Shown here: piece by piece, positions 25,781 through 39,879 of the stretch | Position numbering within the stretch: the first letter of the stretch is position 1 | How the letters are laid out: every line of letters begins with the position of its first letter | Assembly: GCA_021613375.1 (NCBI GenBank) | Contig: CM038711.1 | Coordinates: 19,825,694 to 19,889,693 of the forward strand | Length of the DNA: 64,000 nt | Source: Megaleporinus macrocephalus | Taxonomy: Eukaryota; Chordata; Actinopteri; Characiformes; Anostomidae | Reading direction: 5' to 3' | Program-made: the position numbers and the translations under genes | The notes under the pieces: generated by a model | Seen by the model: the letters and a program-made list of their open reading frames with translations, nothing else | Databases searched by the model: none | What the model was told of the DNA's origin: nothing

Positions 25781-27217
25781 TGTGAGAGACTGCGGCTCAG
25801 GAGACAGAAAGAAATAGAAAAAGAGCAAAAGGGGCAGAAAAGAAAAACAGAAGAGTGAGAAATAAAAACAGGAGACAGCTAGCGTCTGAAAAGCTACTAA
25901 AAGACTACTATAGAATAGACACTAAAGCTTTAGACACAGAATCATTTATAGCTTTAAAGGAACAATATGTAAGATGACTCAATTAACTTAGATTAAAACT
26001 ATAAAAATCACGTATAGTATCAGCAGAATGCGCATTTTGACAGCACAAAGGCGTTTGTGACAAGATATCTAAAATTTACATGGACAAATAGATTTGTATT
26101 AATCTAATTTTGTGTCAAACCTGAGTTTAAAAGCAGGGATTCTATAATATCCCATCATTCATTCTATACTAATGTAGCGGGATGACTGTTTGGGGATCGC
26201 TGCACGTAAAGGAGTTTGGGAACACAGCATAACATCACCCTGGTTAATGACGTATATAGCAATGGGTGCACCAATCAATTCCCCAGTTCAGCCAGCAGTA
26301 GTGTGTGTGCATTCGGCAGGTGTAAGCTGGTAAGTATGCGCTGCATCATCCTTTCGGGTGCATAGTGGATTTTACCAGGCTGATCTTCTCTCTAAATAAA
26401 TTTATATTGTGAATTTAAATTTATATAGTGCATCTCTCTGTCTGTCATTCTTTTATTTAATTGGGTGGTCTCAACCTATCACAATCGCTGTGGTGTACAT
26501 TTCCTTGGGTGAAATTTCCAAGGTGGCGTAGTCTGGTCTATGTGTAAGTGTGAGTTGGGCTAATGTCCCTTAAAACACTAACACTAACAGAGGAAAGCAG
26601 GCAATGTTGTCTTGTATAGAGTATTTAAGTGAATGTTACTAAAACATTTCCCAGTTTTCACTGATCTGAGATCTGTTTTTTGGATAGTGGACAAAGTTTG
26701 GCTGTGACTGCAGGTTGGTCCTAGAAGTAAGTTAAAGGCTCAGCCAGAAGAAAATACTTAAAAAGCTAGGAAACAGAAATAAAGGTCCTCATCAGGAAAT
26801 GAGGCAGACTGGTCAAAAATTATAACACTGCCCTTTGACTGGAGTGGTCTGGAAGCAATGGACCCATGAAAAAGGAAGCAGAACTAGAAAGGCTGAGCAG
26901 ATTACGGTGATACCACACAGTGGCTGAATAGCCCTGACCCTGGGCAAACAGCAGCACTGCTAAAGTGGTAAGATCCGATAGTATTACTGGGAAGGTGTGA
27001 TCACAGAAAGGAATAAAATGGGATCCTCGCAGGAAGTGAAAATGAGCAATAATTAAAAAGACTTTAAAAAAGGCAAAGGAAATAAAAGAGGGTGAGCAAC
27101 TGCACGGCCGAGTAAAGGAGAGTGAGAACGTGATCAGTTAATGATCTATAGTAAACTATTGAGATTGCGCTGAGATATTGAGAATGTTAAGTTTGCCTTT
27201 GCAAAGGACAAGAGCGG

Positions 27218-27312
27218 GAGTGAGAGAGAGAGATCAAGAGATGGAAAGGCTGAGAGAGCGACAGATCAAGAGATAGAAAGACAGCACAAGAGAGTGTGAG
27301 CGAGAGAGGGAG
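27218..27312. repeat. GA-rich tract
   Basis: Imperfect GAGAGAG units with GATCAAGAGAT repeated twice. Confidence 0.8.
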
Positions 27313-27442
27313 GATGAATTCTGGTTCATTTGAGGGCCTCTTTAACATTCACTAGCCCTTCATAATCAGCAGTATCTATTCACAATCATCTCAGAGATCT
27401 TTCTGTTTTACATAAGAAGCTCTCTGAGCTGATCTCATGCGT

Positions 27443-27550
<108 letters not shown>

Positions 27551-29323
27551 ATACAAATAATCTAAAGGCCTGCCATGTAGGCAGCCAGGCAGACTTTAGG
27601 CAGGGAGTGGAGAGGTGCTGAGTAGATGGTTCTTAAGCAGAAAAATGGATGAGTGGTCTGTGGGACTCCCTGCGCACACAGGCACAGTGCAGGCCGTTGC
27701 CTTTTCCGAGCTGTAAATTTTACTACACTCATCTGTTTTTTGACAGCCAAAAAGCCACTACCCCCCTCCCCTCTACCTCCCTGCCCCGGTTGCCCTCCTC
27801 ATCGCCCCAAAACCACCAACCCTCCCTCAAAAAAACAGCACTGCGGCTGCCATACATCACCCAACTCCTACACGGACCGTGCATCAATTTTTAATGCTAA
27901 CTCTCTGTATTATTCAGTCCTACATGCAAAATGGTCTTTCTCTGGGAGTTCACACAGGACATGAGCAGAGAGGATGAGGGGTGGGGGAGCAGAAGGGGGA
28001 CGCATTACTGACATCACAAAGAAGAAAAGTAGGGCAACCTGCAGAGGCCGTTAAAAAAAAAAGCAAGTTCCACTTCCCGCCCCCCCTCTGCTAGGGCTGT
28101 GGTTGAAACAGAAAGTAAGGGGTGTTGCTCTTCATTAAGTCTTGACTGATGAATCGTCTGAACAATACAATCGGACAATATCAGAGTTCTGCAGATTTAT
28201 TTAGAAATCATTCGACAAATTGCTGGATAGACTGGATCAGTATTATAGTGAATGGGGGGATTTCTTAGACTTGATTTTTTCTTAGATTAGATTTGTTTTC
28301 CATGGCAATGCTTTCTATTGAAAAAACTGAAAAACATTGGTCATAGAAAAAGAAAATCATGCAAAATTCTGATAAGACACTGATGATGCTTTTTTATTTA
28401 CATTGCATGGGCAAAGTTTTTTAATTCTGCTTTTCTTTATTGGTCAAGTTTGAGAGTTTTAAACAACACAAACCATTTAGTTTAGTTTAAGTAGTTTGAC
28501 TGACATGTTTTAGATTAGATTTTTAAGGATGGGTCTAAGTTTCTTCCTTTGCTTCATCTTTTTATTTCCACAAAGGCTATTTTATACATGAAAACTTAAT
28601 CAAATGTGGGCCTCTGATGCTGTGATCATCATTTCTTATGTGGCTGTTTGAAACGACCTGTTTCACCTACTTTTTGTACAAGCATAATATCAACCTGCCA
28701 CACCGAGAACATTTAACCAGCACAGCCCACATTTGTTTATCACCACAAGCAACTACGTTGTGATATTTTTATATCTTCATATATTTTTATGATACTATTC
28801 CCAGTAGTATCACTCACAATATGGAAGAGAAACTAGTGAATTTACAAAAGTGGTTCAGCAGTTTGAAAGACAAAACTTACATAGTACATATTTTTTTTGT
28901 CAACAGCTACACAGGACAATAAGAGCATCCTCAAGCATACTTACTAGAGATGTATCAGTCAGTCATTTTTGAGCGTACTGAATTTCATCAAAATTATCAG
29001 CCATTAGGAATATTTGTAAAATCAGTATCAAAGACTAACTGTTTAAAGCAATCTTGTCAGATCACGTTTATTCCTCCCCTTCTCTCAGCCCTGGAGACAA
29101 CGACTTCATAGGACTGATTTGCAATCTCTGTCCGCATCTCCTCTTATCGGCCCATCCCTTTCTATCTCTATCTGTCTACCTGCAGGGGTGAATGTTGAAG
29201 ACTATTCTTAGCTAAAGCTCCTCCAGCACTTCCAGCATTCTTTTCTCTGCCTCCAGCATAGCGTGTTAAACTTCAACATGTCTCCTCTCCAACCGCGCAC
29301 ACATGTGCACAGGCACAAGCACG

Positions 29324-29331
<8 letters not shown>

Positions 29332-29359
<28 letters not shown>
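29332..29359. repeat. (CA)n microsatellite
   Basis: A CA run preceded by GCACGCACGCGCG, a potential Z-DNA-forming alternation of purine and pyrimidine. Confidence 0.9.
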
Positions 29360-29364
<5 letters not shown>

Positions 29365-29550
29365 AACTGCTGAGAGTTATCATTAGGACTCTTAATTAAA
29401 GGCTGGCACTGGGGCTCATTATGACCTGCCAGTTATATATTTAGAACATGCAAGCTAGCGAGGGGCTGCTATATTGTTGAAGCCAACACACACAAACGTA
29501 TATGTGTGTGCATATTAAATGTTCTCGGTGTGGCAGGTTGATATTATGCT

Positions 29551-29651
<101 letters not shown>

Positions 29652-30456
29652 GTCCAACAACAAGTATCTCCAAAATAGTAACCTTACAGGAGAGACCAAC
29701 ATATACATATATACACACACCCACACAAAAAAAAAAACTCATTCTCTGCTCACTTGTGCCCATATAAATACATTAAGTGAACATGTATATCCTCACCGAC
29801 TCTCTCACACACCCAGACACAAAACATGTACGAAGGGCTATACGATAGTCTGCCCGACACCCACTGCACGAGAGTGAGTACAGTACATTTACAAGCCCTT
29901 CCCCCAGCCTTCTCTCATCTGGCTACTTTTACTTCCTAACCCCATTATTGCCCCTCTGCCAGCACCCCGCTGCCTATCTTCATCCCTCCCCTCTTTTAAT
30001 CTAGCTGTCCCTGGCTTTCTCCCACTCTCTCTCTCTTCGATTTTTCTTTCTCTCTTAGAAGCAAAGCCAGTGCTGCATTCTCAGTGTGTGTGTGTGTGTG
30101 TGTGAGAGGGAGAGTGTGTCTGTATGTGTGTGTGATGTAGCTCCACTGAGAGCTCTGTGGCTCCCTTGTCCTGTCGGCTGTGGTGAAGAGGCGCAGGGCG
30201 GCCGAGCCTCAGCTGTTTTCTAGAGGGATTAGTCCAGTTCAGCACACAGAGCTGCTTCACTCTGACCTGTCAGTCCTGCCTCAGAGAGACAGAGGTGGAA
30301 TGACTGACATATATATATATATATAAAGTTGATTTTCTAGTCCAAATAAGTGCTTTTTACTATGTATAACAAATTACAAATAACTAGACATGAAGTATAT
30401 ATTTCTTTTTTTCACCTCAATATGTAAAATTCATCTAATAAACATGTAATTTTACA

Positions 30457-30476
30457 GGAGAGAGAGAGAGAGACAC

Positions 30477-30510
<34 letters not shown>

Positions 30511-30534
30511 GGGGGGGGGTGGGGGGGTGGGGGG
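30457..30534. repeat. GA tract followed by G-runs
   Basis: About 54 bp of GA repeats run into G-runs of ten, seven and six bases separated by single Ts (30510-30534). The G-runs are long enough to supply four G-triplets for a quadruplex on the plus strand. Confidence 0.9.
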
Positions 30535-33500
30535 TCAGCGAATGTGCTCTGGGTTTATGTCGACAGTAGTGATTCTGGCAGGCTGCAGGACATGTATATG
30601 GCCTGGGCCATCGCTGAAGATGTGAGAGAGGAGAGTGAGAGAGGAGAGAGTGAGCTGTGTTTTGTAACTCTCGGGAGACTGGAGGGGACACTGTCTGTTC
30701 CTGTAGGCATCTGTGACTACATGAGCTCCTTCCAGTCCCATCACGTCTGTTGCAGTGAGCAAGAGAGGCAAACAGGAAAATACATGCACACTCACTGTCA
30801 CTACATCAGTAATATTTCCAACCTGGCGGAAGAGGACTGCTTATTGCTCAGTTTTACAGACACATACCAAAAACACAAACCATGAGTGTATTGTAGCAGA
30901 TTACCTGCATTCAATACGAAACAGGACCTACTTTAATATGCTACAGCTACATGTTTGCTTGTAAGTGTGTTGGCTGTGTTTACATGCAAAATTCAAGCAA
31001 AAACCCAGTGCAGTTAGTAAGGGTTGCCTTACAATAGCTCTTAACGAAGCTAGCGCTGTTAAATAATTGTACTGTTTGCTCTGTGATATATTAAGAGACA
31101 CTAAATAGATAACTACTAACATTAGACAAGTTAACTATGACAAGAAACGTGAGCTGGGCTATTATGTAACACTGTTTTGTAAATGTGTGATTTGTATTTG
31201 AAGGAGAAGACAACAGTGTTTGAGATTCACGGCGACTCCTCTATTCACCTATGACAATGTAAACACAGTTTTCTATTTTATGGCACCTTTAAAGGCCGGA
31301 GCTGCTCCTATATGTTAGTTCCTCTCCAGTCTTCTTAAGCATTTGAAGAAGTACATCAAAAACTTATCAGGAGGGTCTAGACAGCTTCTAGTAAGACCAG
31401 CATCCATATCTGCTTGGTGGTCCCCTGCTCTCTGACGGAGATGATAAATCTCCAGTCATGGCTTCCTGATTCCTCAGCCTGCTCCTCTATAAAGGTACCC
31501 CCAGAGAGCCCCTAGAAGCTTCCCACAAACAAGCAAATAAACAAGAACGGAAGCAAAATAGGAAAATGCACAAGCACCCAGGCCTTACTAATAGACTAGC
31601 GGAAGCTCTTGCACATCCCTGTAACAGCCTAGCACCAATGAACTCCTGTCTCTGCATACCACAGTCTTTTCCCGTTACCTCCATTAGAAATGATGACGTG
31701 ATCTCCTATAAAACGTCATGGCCCCGCAGTCACAGTCTGCACCAGCCATTTATCTTTTTCTAATCCAGTGGCCAGGAAGAGACTGATGAGTCAACATTAA
31801 CTAGCCACGAAAAAAGAGAAGGATAGAACTAAGACAGAAGGAAGGTAGAGAAAGATAAGGCCAGTCACATGCATCTTGGAGAAGATGGAATAGGAGGTAG
31901 GAGTACAAAAACATGTCTGTCTGAACCAATAACTTGCGCTCTGTGTATATCTTCAAATCACCGTCACGGCCCTGTGAAGCTTTTTTACAAATTCCTGCTA
32001 CTCAACGCTTGACGAAATGACACACCAGAGACACCTCCTCAGAGAATGCCAACCATCCTTGTTAGTTGTGAGATTGTGTTTTTCTTTTCTGTTCTTAAAT
32101 GTTCACAAAAATAGCATAACACCCAGCTTAATGATATCTACAATCAAAACTAGGGATGTGCCTTACTACAAATTTTCATATGCGTATCCGTAAGATTTAA
32201 AAAACAGACATTCGACACAATGTTGGATGTCGATCAGGACTCTCTTCTACACAATGTCTTTTCTCATCAGCGGACGATATAGTGACACAGTTTATTTTCA
32301 CTGTTTCTGGACCTAGCCAGCTGCACTCTCACTGCTTTCCCAGTCACACCCTGAACGTGCAAGTGTTAATAACTTATTTGTACAAGCTAGCAATGAAGCT
32401 ACCGAACACTGAAGCTCAGCGCCATCTGGTAAAGCCATAAAATGTGCCTCCATTGCGCTTCTTTCCATTAGGCGCTGCTCCTCTGACACGGCAAGAGAGT
32501 CGACGAGATGAAAACAAGGCAAGGTGGCAGAAATGCAGAGGAGGTTTCTGAGTGCGTCTCAGCATCTGCCATCTGGGGCTGAAACTTTGGCACATCATTA
32601 AAAAGTTTCTCTGCCCTTTGAAGAGACAGAGACGCAGACACTTTAAACCCCACATGAGAGGATTTCACTCTATACAAAAAAAGGCAAAGCCTAGTCAGTC
32701 AGTTCCAAACTGTTACAGCATGAAGAATCAAGAAACACACGAAACAGCTGTTGGTCAAACAAAGCTCTCTATGAAATCTGCATTGATATGGTCATATGGG
32801 CCTCAGTTTATCTCATCAGAAAGAAAAGTATATGTCCATTGAATATACCCATTTTATACTCTCTCATACAAACTAGATTCTTAAATCAACAGTCCCTAAA
32901 ACGTTTGTATTACTAAGAGTGCAAGAAATCATTCTCCGCTTGTCACTTAGCATCATAGCAGCTAAGCGCCTTCTTTATCCACGGAATGTGAAATACTTAT
33001 CCACCCAAGTCACTTAATTTTGTTAATAAGAGTATTATGGCCTTTTGTGCAAGCCAATTAAAGCCAGATCTGTCTTCTTCCATTCCACATGGGTTCCTCC
33101 TCTTAGACCTCACTATGACTGGGGACTGCCTTTGACAAAGGGGATGAGACAGGGGCGGGGTGTGATGAACCTGTTTTTAGAAGGAACGTTCATTTTGGAC
33201 AGCGGCTGCGGTGTACATGGAACAGATCATATGATGCAGAGGGGTCATTCCTGGCAGTAGAGACAAAGGCGGCTCAGAGGGAGCAGCAACAAAGGAATCC
33301 TCAAAAACAAGTCAAAGCTCATACAAATCAAAAACACAAAGCCCAAGGCCTCTGCTACTGAAGACTGACTAGAATTTCTCAATGAAAATGTGATTCTGGG
33401 AGCCTACACACGTAGCTGATGAGATAAGAATACAATCAGAAAGTCCCTGTGCATCGATTAATATATATTGGTCAAACATGAAGCTTGGACCTTAAATTTC

Positions 33501-34430
33501 AGTAGAGAGGCATCACCAAAAATCCACAACAGGCTCCAATTTAAACAAAAACTGTCCCAACCAGCAACATGTATTATTATATTATTGTAGTACTGTATTA
33601 TTAATCCTGCATTATTTTCACACTGAAGCCCTCACTAACAGTCCGAACTACAGGTGGGCAAAATGATGATATTTAATAACAATCATGAGCAATTTTGTTA
33701 TCGGGATAAACAATTTCACTTCCTAAGCATACTGCCCACTAAGCATAATGCACACTTTATTATATACTATTTAGTCCATAATTAGTATAATTAACCTTGC
33801 TTAATTAGAATTAGAGCTATGTAGTTAGTACAATAGCAACATATAGTTAAAATATCAATAGCACACCCTGGTGTCTTTGAGCTATGACAGAGAATTAGTT
33901 TTCCATGGTTTCCCATGCTCCTCTGCACTTAACTCATTGATTAAAGAAATTGATTAGCTTTGGGGTCCAGCGATGTCATTTGCAGGGTGTCAATTAGCCG
34001 GTGATTGAAAGCCTGTAAACAAAGTGGGCTTGCTGGACAAAAGAGACCACCTTGTTATCCTCCCTAAAAGGCTTTTACACACCTGAAACATCGTCAAAAA
34101 CATGATTTCTGTGACTATATCAACCAGAGGTTTCTAAAGCCCAATGATATATACAGACATGTGGTGTAATACTCATGCTGTCCCATCCTTCTTTCTGCAT
34201 ACAGTGACAGCCCTTATACCACTGTCTTCTGAGGACCAACACTAGACACAGCATAGGTATTTCATGTTATGAATGCTAGGCAGCTTATGCCAAATTTGTG
34301 CAACACTAGCATTTGGGAATGGCAGACCAGTTCAGTCGAAGAAAAAAATACAGAAAAAAAAAATTCACAAAAAAACATTTATTACAACCATTTGTAGCTC
34401 CAAGCACAGCATGCAATACAACCTAAAATA

Positions 34431-34606
34431 CAGCTTCCCAAACCTGGTCTTAGAGTACACCCTACACCCGTACATGCTAGAATTTTCTCTTCTTTAATTG
34501 ATCAACATCAAAATGGGAGTTCTTGAGCTCTTGTAGTTAGTTGACTAGCTAAATCAGGTGTGTGGGGAAGCAAGGAAACATAACCATGTGAGGGCCTGAA
34601 GGTACT
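34431..34606. mobile_element. Degenerate palindromic MITE-like copy A
   Basis: It starts CAGCTTCCCAAACCTGGTCT and contains AGCTAAATCAGGTGTGTGG followed by GGAAACATAACCATGTG. This resembles, from memory, the common fish fold-back repeat beginning with CAG..TTCCCAACCCTGGTCCT and containing TGAATCAGGTGTGTT. The copy is strongly diverged. A related copy lies at 37728-37903. Confidence 0.5.
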
Positions 34607-37003
34607 ACAGAATTAAGGTTAGGAAGACTGTTACAGAACAAATACAGAACTACATTATACCAGTGATGCACTGTTTTCTGTAAGGATGAAATAAATTTGT
34701 GATGGACAGGTTATAGCCTCCCTAGGTGATGAAGGAATGAAGCGTCAAGTCAAATTCTAATGAAACACTACAAATCTAATCACCAAATGATCACCAGTCA
34801 TCACACTAACTGGGGTCCCGCAAAATAAGCAAAATATGGGGCCAGTCCAGTAACTCTGCAAAAAGAACATCTGCATAGCTTCAGTCCAGAGACTGCAAGT
34901 CCATCTGAAAAACATCAGCTGCCCCCCTGGCCCCGGCAAGCTTGCTCCTGTTTTCGCCCTTACACAGCATCAAACACCTGTCAGATAGATAACAGCACTT
35001 AGAAACAGGCATGTCTGTCTCTCTGTCTGTCTTTCTGTCTCTCTGTCTTTCGTGTCCTAATGAGCGCTGGGTGTGGGCTAAGAGGACAGCTCGCCAGCCC
35101 ACTAACGGGGGACCATCTGGCAGAGGTGATGTTTGTTTCCTCTGATCGCTTTATTTTTGGCCCTCCAATTAAAAGCGCATGGCACATGGATCTCCAGGAG
35201 AGCGACAACACGATTCAGGCAAAGACAGACCGGGGGTGATTAATCACGCACAACTTCACTGATCACTGCTTTGCTAACTCACCCTCTTTAGTTTGGCAAA
35301 AAAAATAAAAATGTATTGTCAATGTAATGATGTAAATAAAACCAGCACAAATGCTGAATACCAGAAACAATGGCAAACTACTAAACAGATCTTGAAATGC
35401 AGGCATTTACCACATGAAGCCTCACCGAACGGGACCTAAATGCTGCTGAGATGGGGGACGTGCTTTTGGATTGATTAGCCTAACATGTGATTAAGACACG
35501 GAGAATGTAATTATATCAAAAATCTGTGTGCAGATGATTGAGCACAACGTGACTGGGGAAAAAGGACCCAGACGTCATTCTGCCTAGTCCAAGCACTAGA
35601 GATCTGACATGAAAGTGTCTCAATTAATGTAGAGCTTGTCTTGTCAAGCCTGCACAGTAATCAGCTGGGGTAGTCTGCTGATACTGTCTGTTAATAGTTT
35701 TTTTCCCCTCTATCCTTTCTAATTAATTAATCTAGAGAATCCATAAATAAACTTCAGGGCAAGTCAATTTGTACCAAATGGTACAGTCCAATGGCAAATC
35801 ATTAGTTCTGTCCCAAATACCATTTTTGTGCTCTGGATCTTGGGCAGTAATCAACAGGGAATATCAGAAGCTCCATCCCACTGGGGGGTGGGCTGGGAGG
35901 CTACATTTTGTAGTACAGTGGATCGTTTCTCCTTATGCAGCATCTGTCCTGCTTTAACTGGGGCCACTAGCTGCTTTCCTCGCAAAGCACTGCAGTGCAC
36001 ACAGCGTGGCTTTGCTCAAACTTCCAGGCCTGCTAGCCTTTCTTAACGGCGAGTGAAGAGCAAATTAAATGAACTGCGTTATGGCCCGTAATACTAATAA
36101 TGCTGAAGTTTTCTGTAGTTTACCTTTATTTAAACTGCACCTACGTTCTCACGACATACATCTAAATACTAAAATTAAAAAACAAAAACCTACCCAACAA
36201 ATGAGTACATCCAAGCAGTCAAATATTTGTGTTCAGCCCTACTAATCACAACTGCTCTCGACAAAGTATATATCAAGTACTCCCAGAGCTCTTTAGGGCT
36301 GACTCATTTCCTTTAACATTGGAAACATTAACAATAAACTTTGAAATGAAAAAGTAATACAAAGAAAAATAAACTTTTTCCCCCATTGCCTTTAGTCCTG
36401 TATTGTATCTACCAACAGACAAGCCCTGCGTAAATGCAATAAAACACTAAATGAGTAACTACCTGTCCTGCACAACCACACACGGGAAAAGTAAACAGAC
36501 AAACACCTTTCGTCACTTTCTGCCGTCCAAATGTCAGCACCAGTGCACACCAACGTCATTTATCCTGAATTAAAATTGATCTACAGCAGCGTGCCAAAAT
36601 TCTCTTAAAACCAATTTTTGAAGCCATCATGGTTGCTAGGAGACTCAAAATCATCTATTATTATGCCCTTGTGAGTTTCACATGATAGCACCAAGCTCTG
36701 AATATCCATGGAGCTTACTGTTCATGAAAGAGATATGTTCTTATATTTACTCATGTATTGATCCATCCTTCTTCTACAAAGGGCAAATAAAAGACTGGAG
36801 TGAGCAGTGAAGGTATAAAACAAATTAAGTACATTTAAAATTAAACAATTTTCACGTCTTACTGATGTTAACCCTTTTAAACTAAAAAAATATAACTAAA
36901 AAATAAAAAAGTATAAAATGACCTTCACAGGCCCGTAAGAGGAAATCCATACCGCCCCTTTAAAAACATCTTCAAAGCACAGAGTGTTCATCAATAGGCT
37001 TCT

Positions 37004-37004
<1 letters not shown>

Positions 37005-37051
<47 letters not shown>
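37005..37051. repeat. (CA)23 microsatellite
   Basis: A pure CA run between TCTGA and CTGGTT. Confidence 0.97.
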
Positions 37052-37052
<1 letters not shown>

Positions 37053-37727
37053 GGTTCTTTTCACACATTTATGATATGGTCAGATGCACAGGAAGATAAG
37101 AGACTAGCACATGCAAAACTACTACAAAAAAAAGAGTAAGAGATGGTCTGACCACATGATTTCCATTATCTTCAAACATGATGGTTTCAGGAAACAATGT
37201 ACTACCACATCTTTTTCTTGCAAGTGGAATTTACTAGTCTTTAACTGACAAAAAGTTTTTGCCTGTGCTTAGAGCTTAGCTGCCAGTTTGTCTTCCATTT
37301 CAATACAGGAGGTTCAAGGCATTGTGAGTAGCTGCTGTTGTACACATAAAGCACCAAACACAAGAGACCACCATAGTAACTTTTGCATTAAAGATGAAAT
37401 ATAAACAGTTTGACGTGTTAAAAGAACTCGTATTCTCTCTCTCTCTGACACATGGCTTAAAAAAGTTTCTTTGATGCAAATGGCACCAGTTATTTTCAGT
37501 AACTACTTGTCTTTAGTTAGATAAAGATATATATTTAAGTTGTAGTGTTTTGTTTTTTGTTCTGTTCTTAAGTACTTTTGAGTTCATTGTATAATTTACA
37601 TTTTATAATGTTTATTTTTACCCCATGTAACGGCCTGAAGCACTTTAGGCAAATTTTATTTGTGAAAGGCATTAAATAAATACAACTGATTTATTAATCA
37701 TTACTTATTTGCACTGTTATCACTGGT

Positions 37728-37903
37728 CCTGGAGTAACCCCGCCTCAAACAATTAGTTGTTTTCTCTACTCCAATATACCCAATCAAATTAATCAACCAA
37801 TCAATCAACGCGTCTCCTGAGCTGAAGCCGGTGTTTTAAAGCAGGAATGCCACAAATCTGCAGGGCAGAGGTCATCTAGGACCAAGTCTTGGACCCAGTG
37901 CTG
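37728..37903. mobile_element. Degenerate palindromic MITE-like copy B
   Basis: It contains TGGTCCTGGAGTAACCCC near the left end and CTGCAGGGCAGAGGTCATCT then AGGACCAAGTCTTGG near the right end, inverted relatives of each other. CTCCTGAGCTGAAGCCGGTG occurs in the middle. The order matches the fold-back repeat family suggested for copy A. Edges are approximate. Confidence 0.5.
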
Positions 37904-39825
37904 TATAATCAGTCCTCAGGAAAGTTGTGTAGGAGAGCTGATATTTAAAATCTTTGTTGGAAGATTTAGCCCATAGCCCTTGGGCTGCCTTAATACCTGT
38001 TCCCGTCAGCAAATGCCTGATAGCGAATAGCCAACCGAGTAGGCCGTTTTTAAGAAACGGATGGTTTATGTACTTCTTCTTTAGCCCCTTAAGTGAATAA
38101 ACAAAAGCACTTGGAGAGTGGGGTTACTGGGAGCAGTAAGCTGGCAGCCACACAGAATAAATCACTACATTTGGAGCTTCTCACACACTAACGTCTCACT
38201 CTCATTTCTGTTTCACACGCTTACACACAGAGTCTGGTTAAAGTGCCACACTCTACAGTATCTCTCGTTTCTCACTTCTATTTTAGGGCACTTTTTGCAT
38301 TTCATTTGCATTTGGTTAGCAAGCAGGCTGGTCATCCCCAGATGGGGGATCGGGGAGAATTTGGGCCCACTGGCACAAAGCTTCAATAGGACTTGAGGGC
38401 TAGTGTGGCAAAACCCATCTGGAGCAGTCCGCTTGCCAGGTGCCGGGCACACAGCCCTCCACCCACACCAGTGTGGTATGTCCACTTCCAGCCACTTCAG
38501 TCATGGTGCACTAGCTCCCACCTAAGCTGTGCAACCCCAACATGCCTACATATATAACAAGGTTATTGTTAAAAACAGCTCTCTGTCTCTATTCTAACTG
38601 CATGACTAATAGGTTGATGGGAGGTAAAGTCAAAGTTTGCTTTAATTATGTCAAACAAGCTGATTCCAGAAACAGGGATGTAAGAAATTAACTAACCGAC
38701 TGACAAACCAACCAATGCCATCAGTTCATTTCTTTTCCAAAAACACCATTCCTAAGTGAATAAGCAGGTATATAATTCAAGCTGAAGAATGGTTTTAATT
38801 ATAAGCATGAGGCACAACAGGCAATAGGTTCTACTACACAGGCCTGCTTAAAAATTAAGTGCTCAGGTAAAAATACTGTGTTCAGAAGCATTTTTAAGAA
38901 GACTACAGAGGTTTATCATTTAAAAAGCAAACATCCTTAAGCGATAAGACAGACCATCCACTCATAGAAAGGATGATGCACAAAACTGTCTAGAGAACAA
39001 CATGATGGAACAGATTACAAGAACTATTGAGAAACACTGAGCCACAGCTAGCCCTAGTCATGGCATTTATGTTTATGTAAACTTGTATTAGTAACAAGTG
39101 ATAATTATAACTTTAACTTTCAGTATTATTATTATTATGTACTCCAGTGTTTTGGTCAACATTTTAGTTTCTGGTCATATAATAATATAGATATAGTTGA
39201 CACATCCTCAGTTAAAAATGTGTTCTTTCACATTTTTATTACAGTTTTATTTATATACAAGCTTATGCCTGGTCTCATGGATTAGTACTGTGTTCCACAT
39301 TCCAAACTGGGAAAACATTATTATTAAAGCAATATTTTTAATATATTACAGTGTATATCAATATATATATATATTTAATATATTACAAGTGTATATCAAG
39401 TACTTTACAATGATTCTGAATGTGGCTCAGCCAGTCAAATTCCACGCCTGTAACAATCCCTGTTGATATTATGGTATACTATTTAGCCATGCCCTTGATT
39501 TTAGGCGTGCCAGCTGACAATTAATAGCTGAAAAAATGACTGTTGGTTATCGCTCTGATGACTTTGGGAAACATTAACATACCTGAACAGACATAAAACC
39601 AATACATGAATATATTTCCTAATCTACTGACTAACTCTGATAGCATGAAAAAAGGTCAAGTGCACTAGAAGAACGGAGGGAGACTATCAAGGCTGCTGTG
39701 CCCCTGACTCATGTATTCTTTGTTTCAGGCTTTTTTGATCATGTCTGTAGTTGATGCTCGCAAAGTGTTTAAACACACCGATGACGGGTAACAGAACACA
39801 CTCGTCATTCTGGTGTCACACTCTC

Positions 39826-39829
<4 letters not shown>

Positions 39830-39879
<50 letters not shown>
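39830..39879. repeat. (CA)25 microsatellite
   Basis: A CA run with an early CG interruption. Confidence 0.97.

Noticed and set aside
25955..25985. TTTAAAGGAACAATATGTAAG, similar to the terminus of a TTAA-type fish repeat
   Set aside because: Only one end is visible; no partner terminus was found within 1 kb.
32313..32677. Minus-strand frames next to TAGGGATGTGCC (about 32154), resembling a decayed transposon gene
   Set aside because: I could not match either the ends or the protein to a family; the frames are short and overlap each other.
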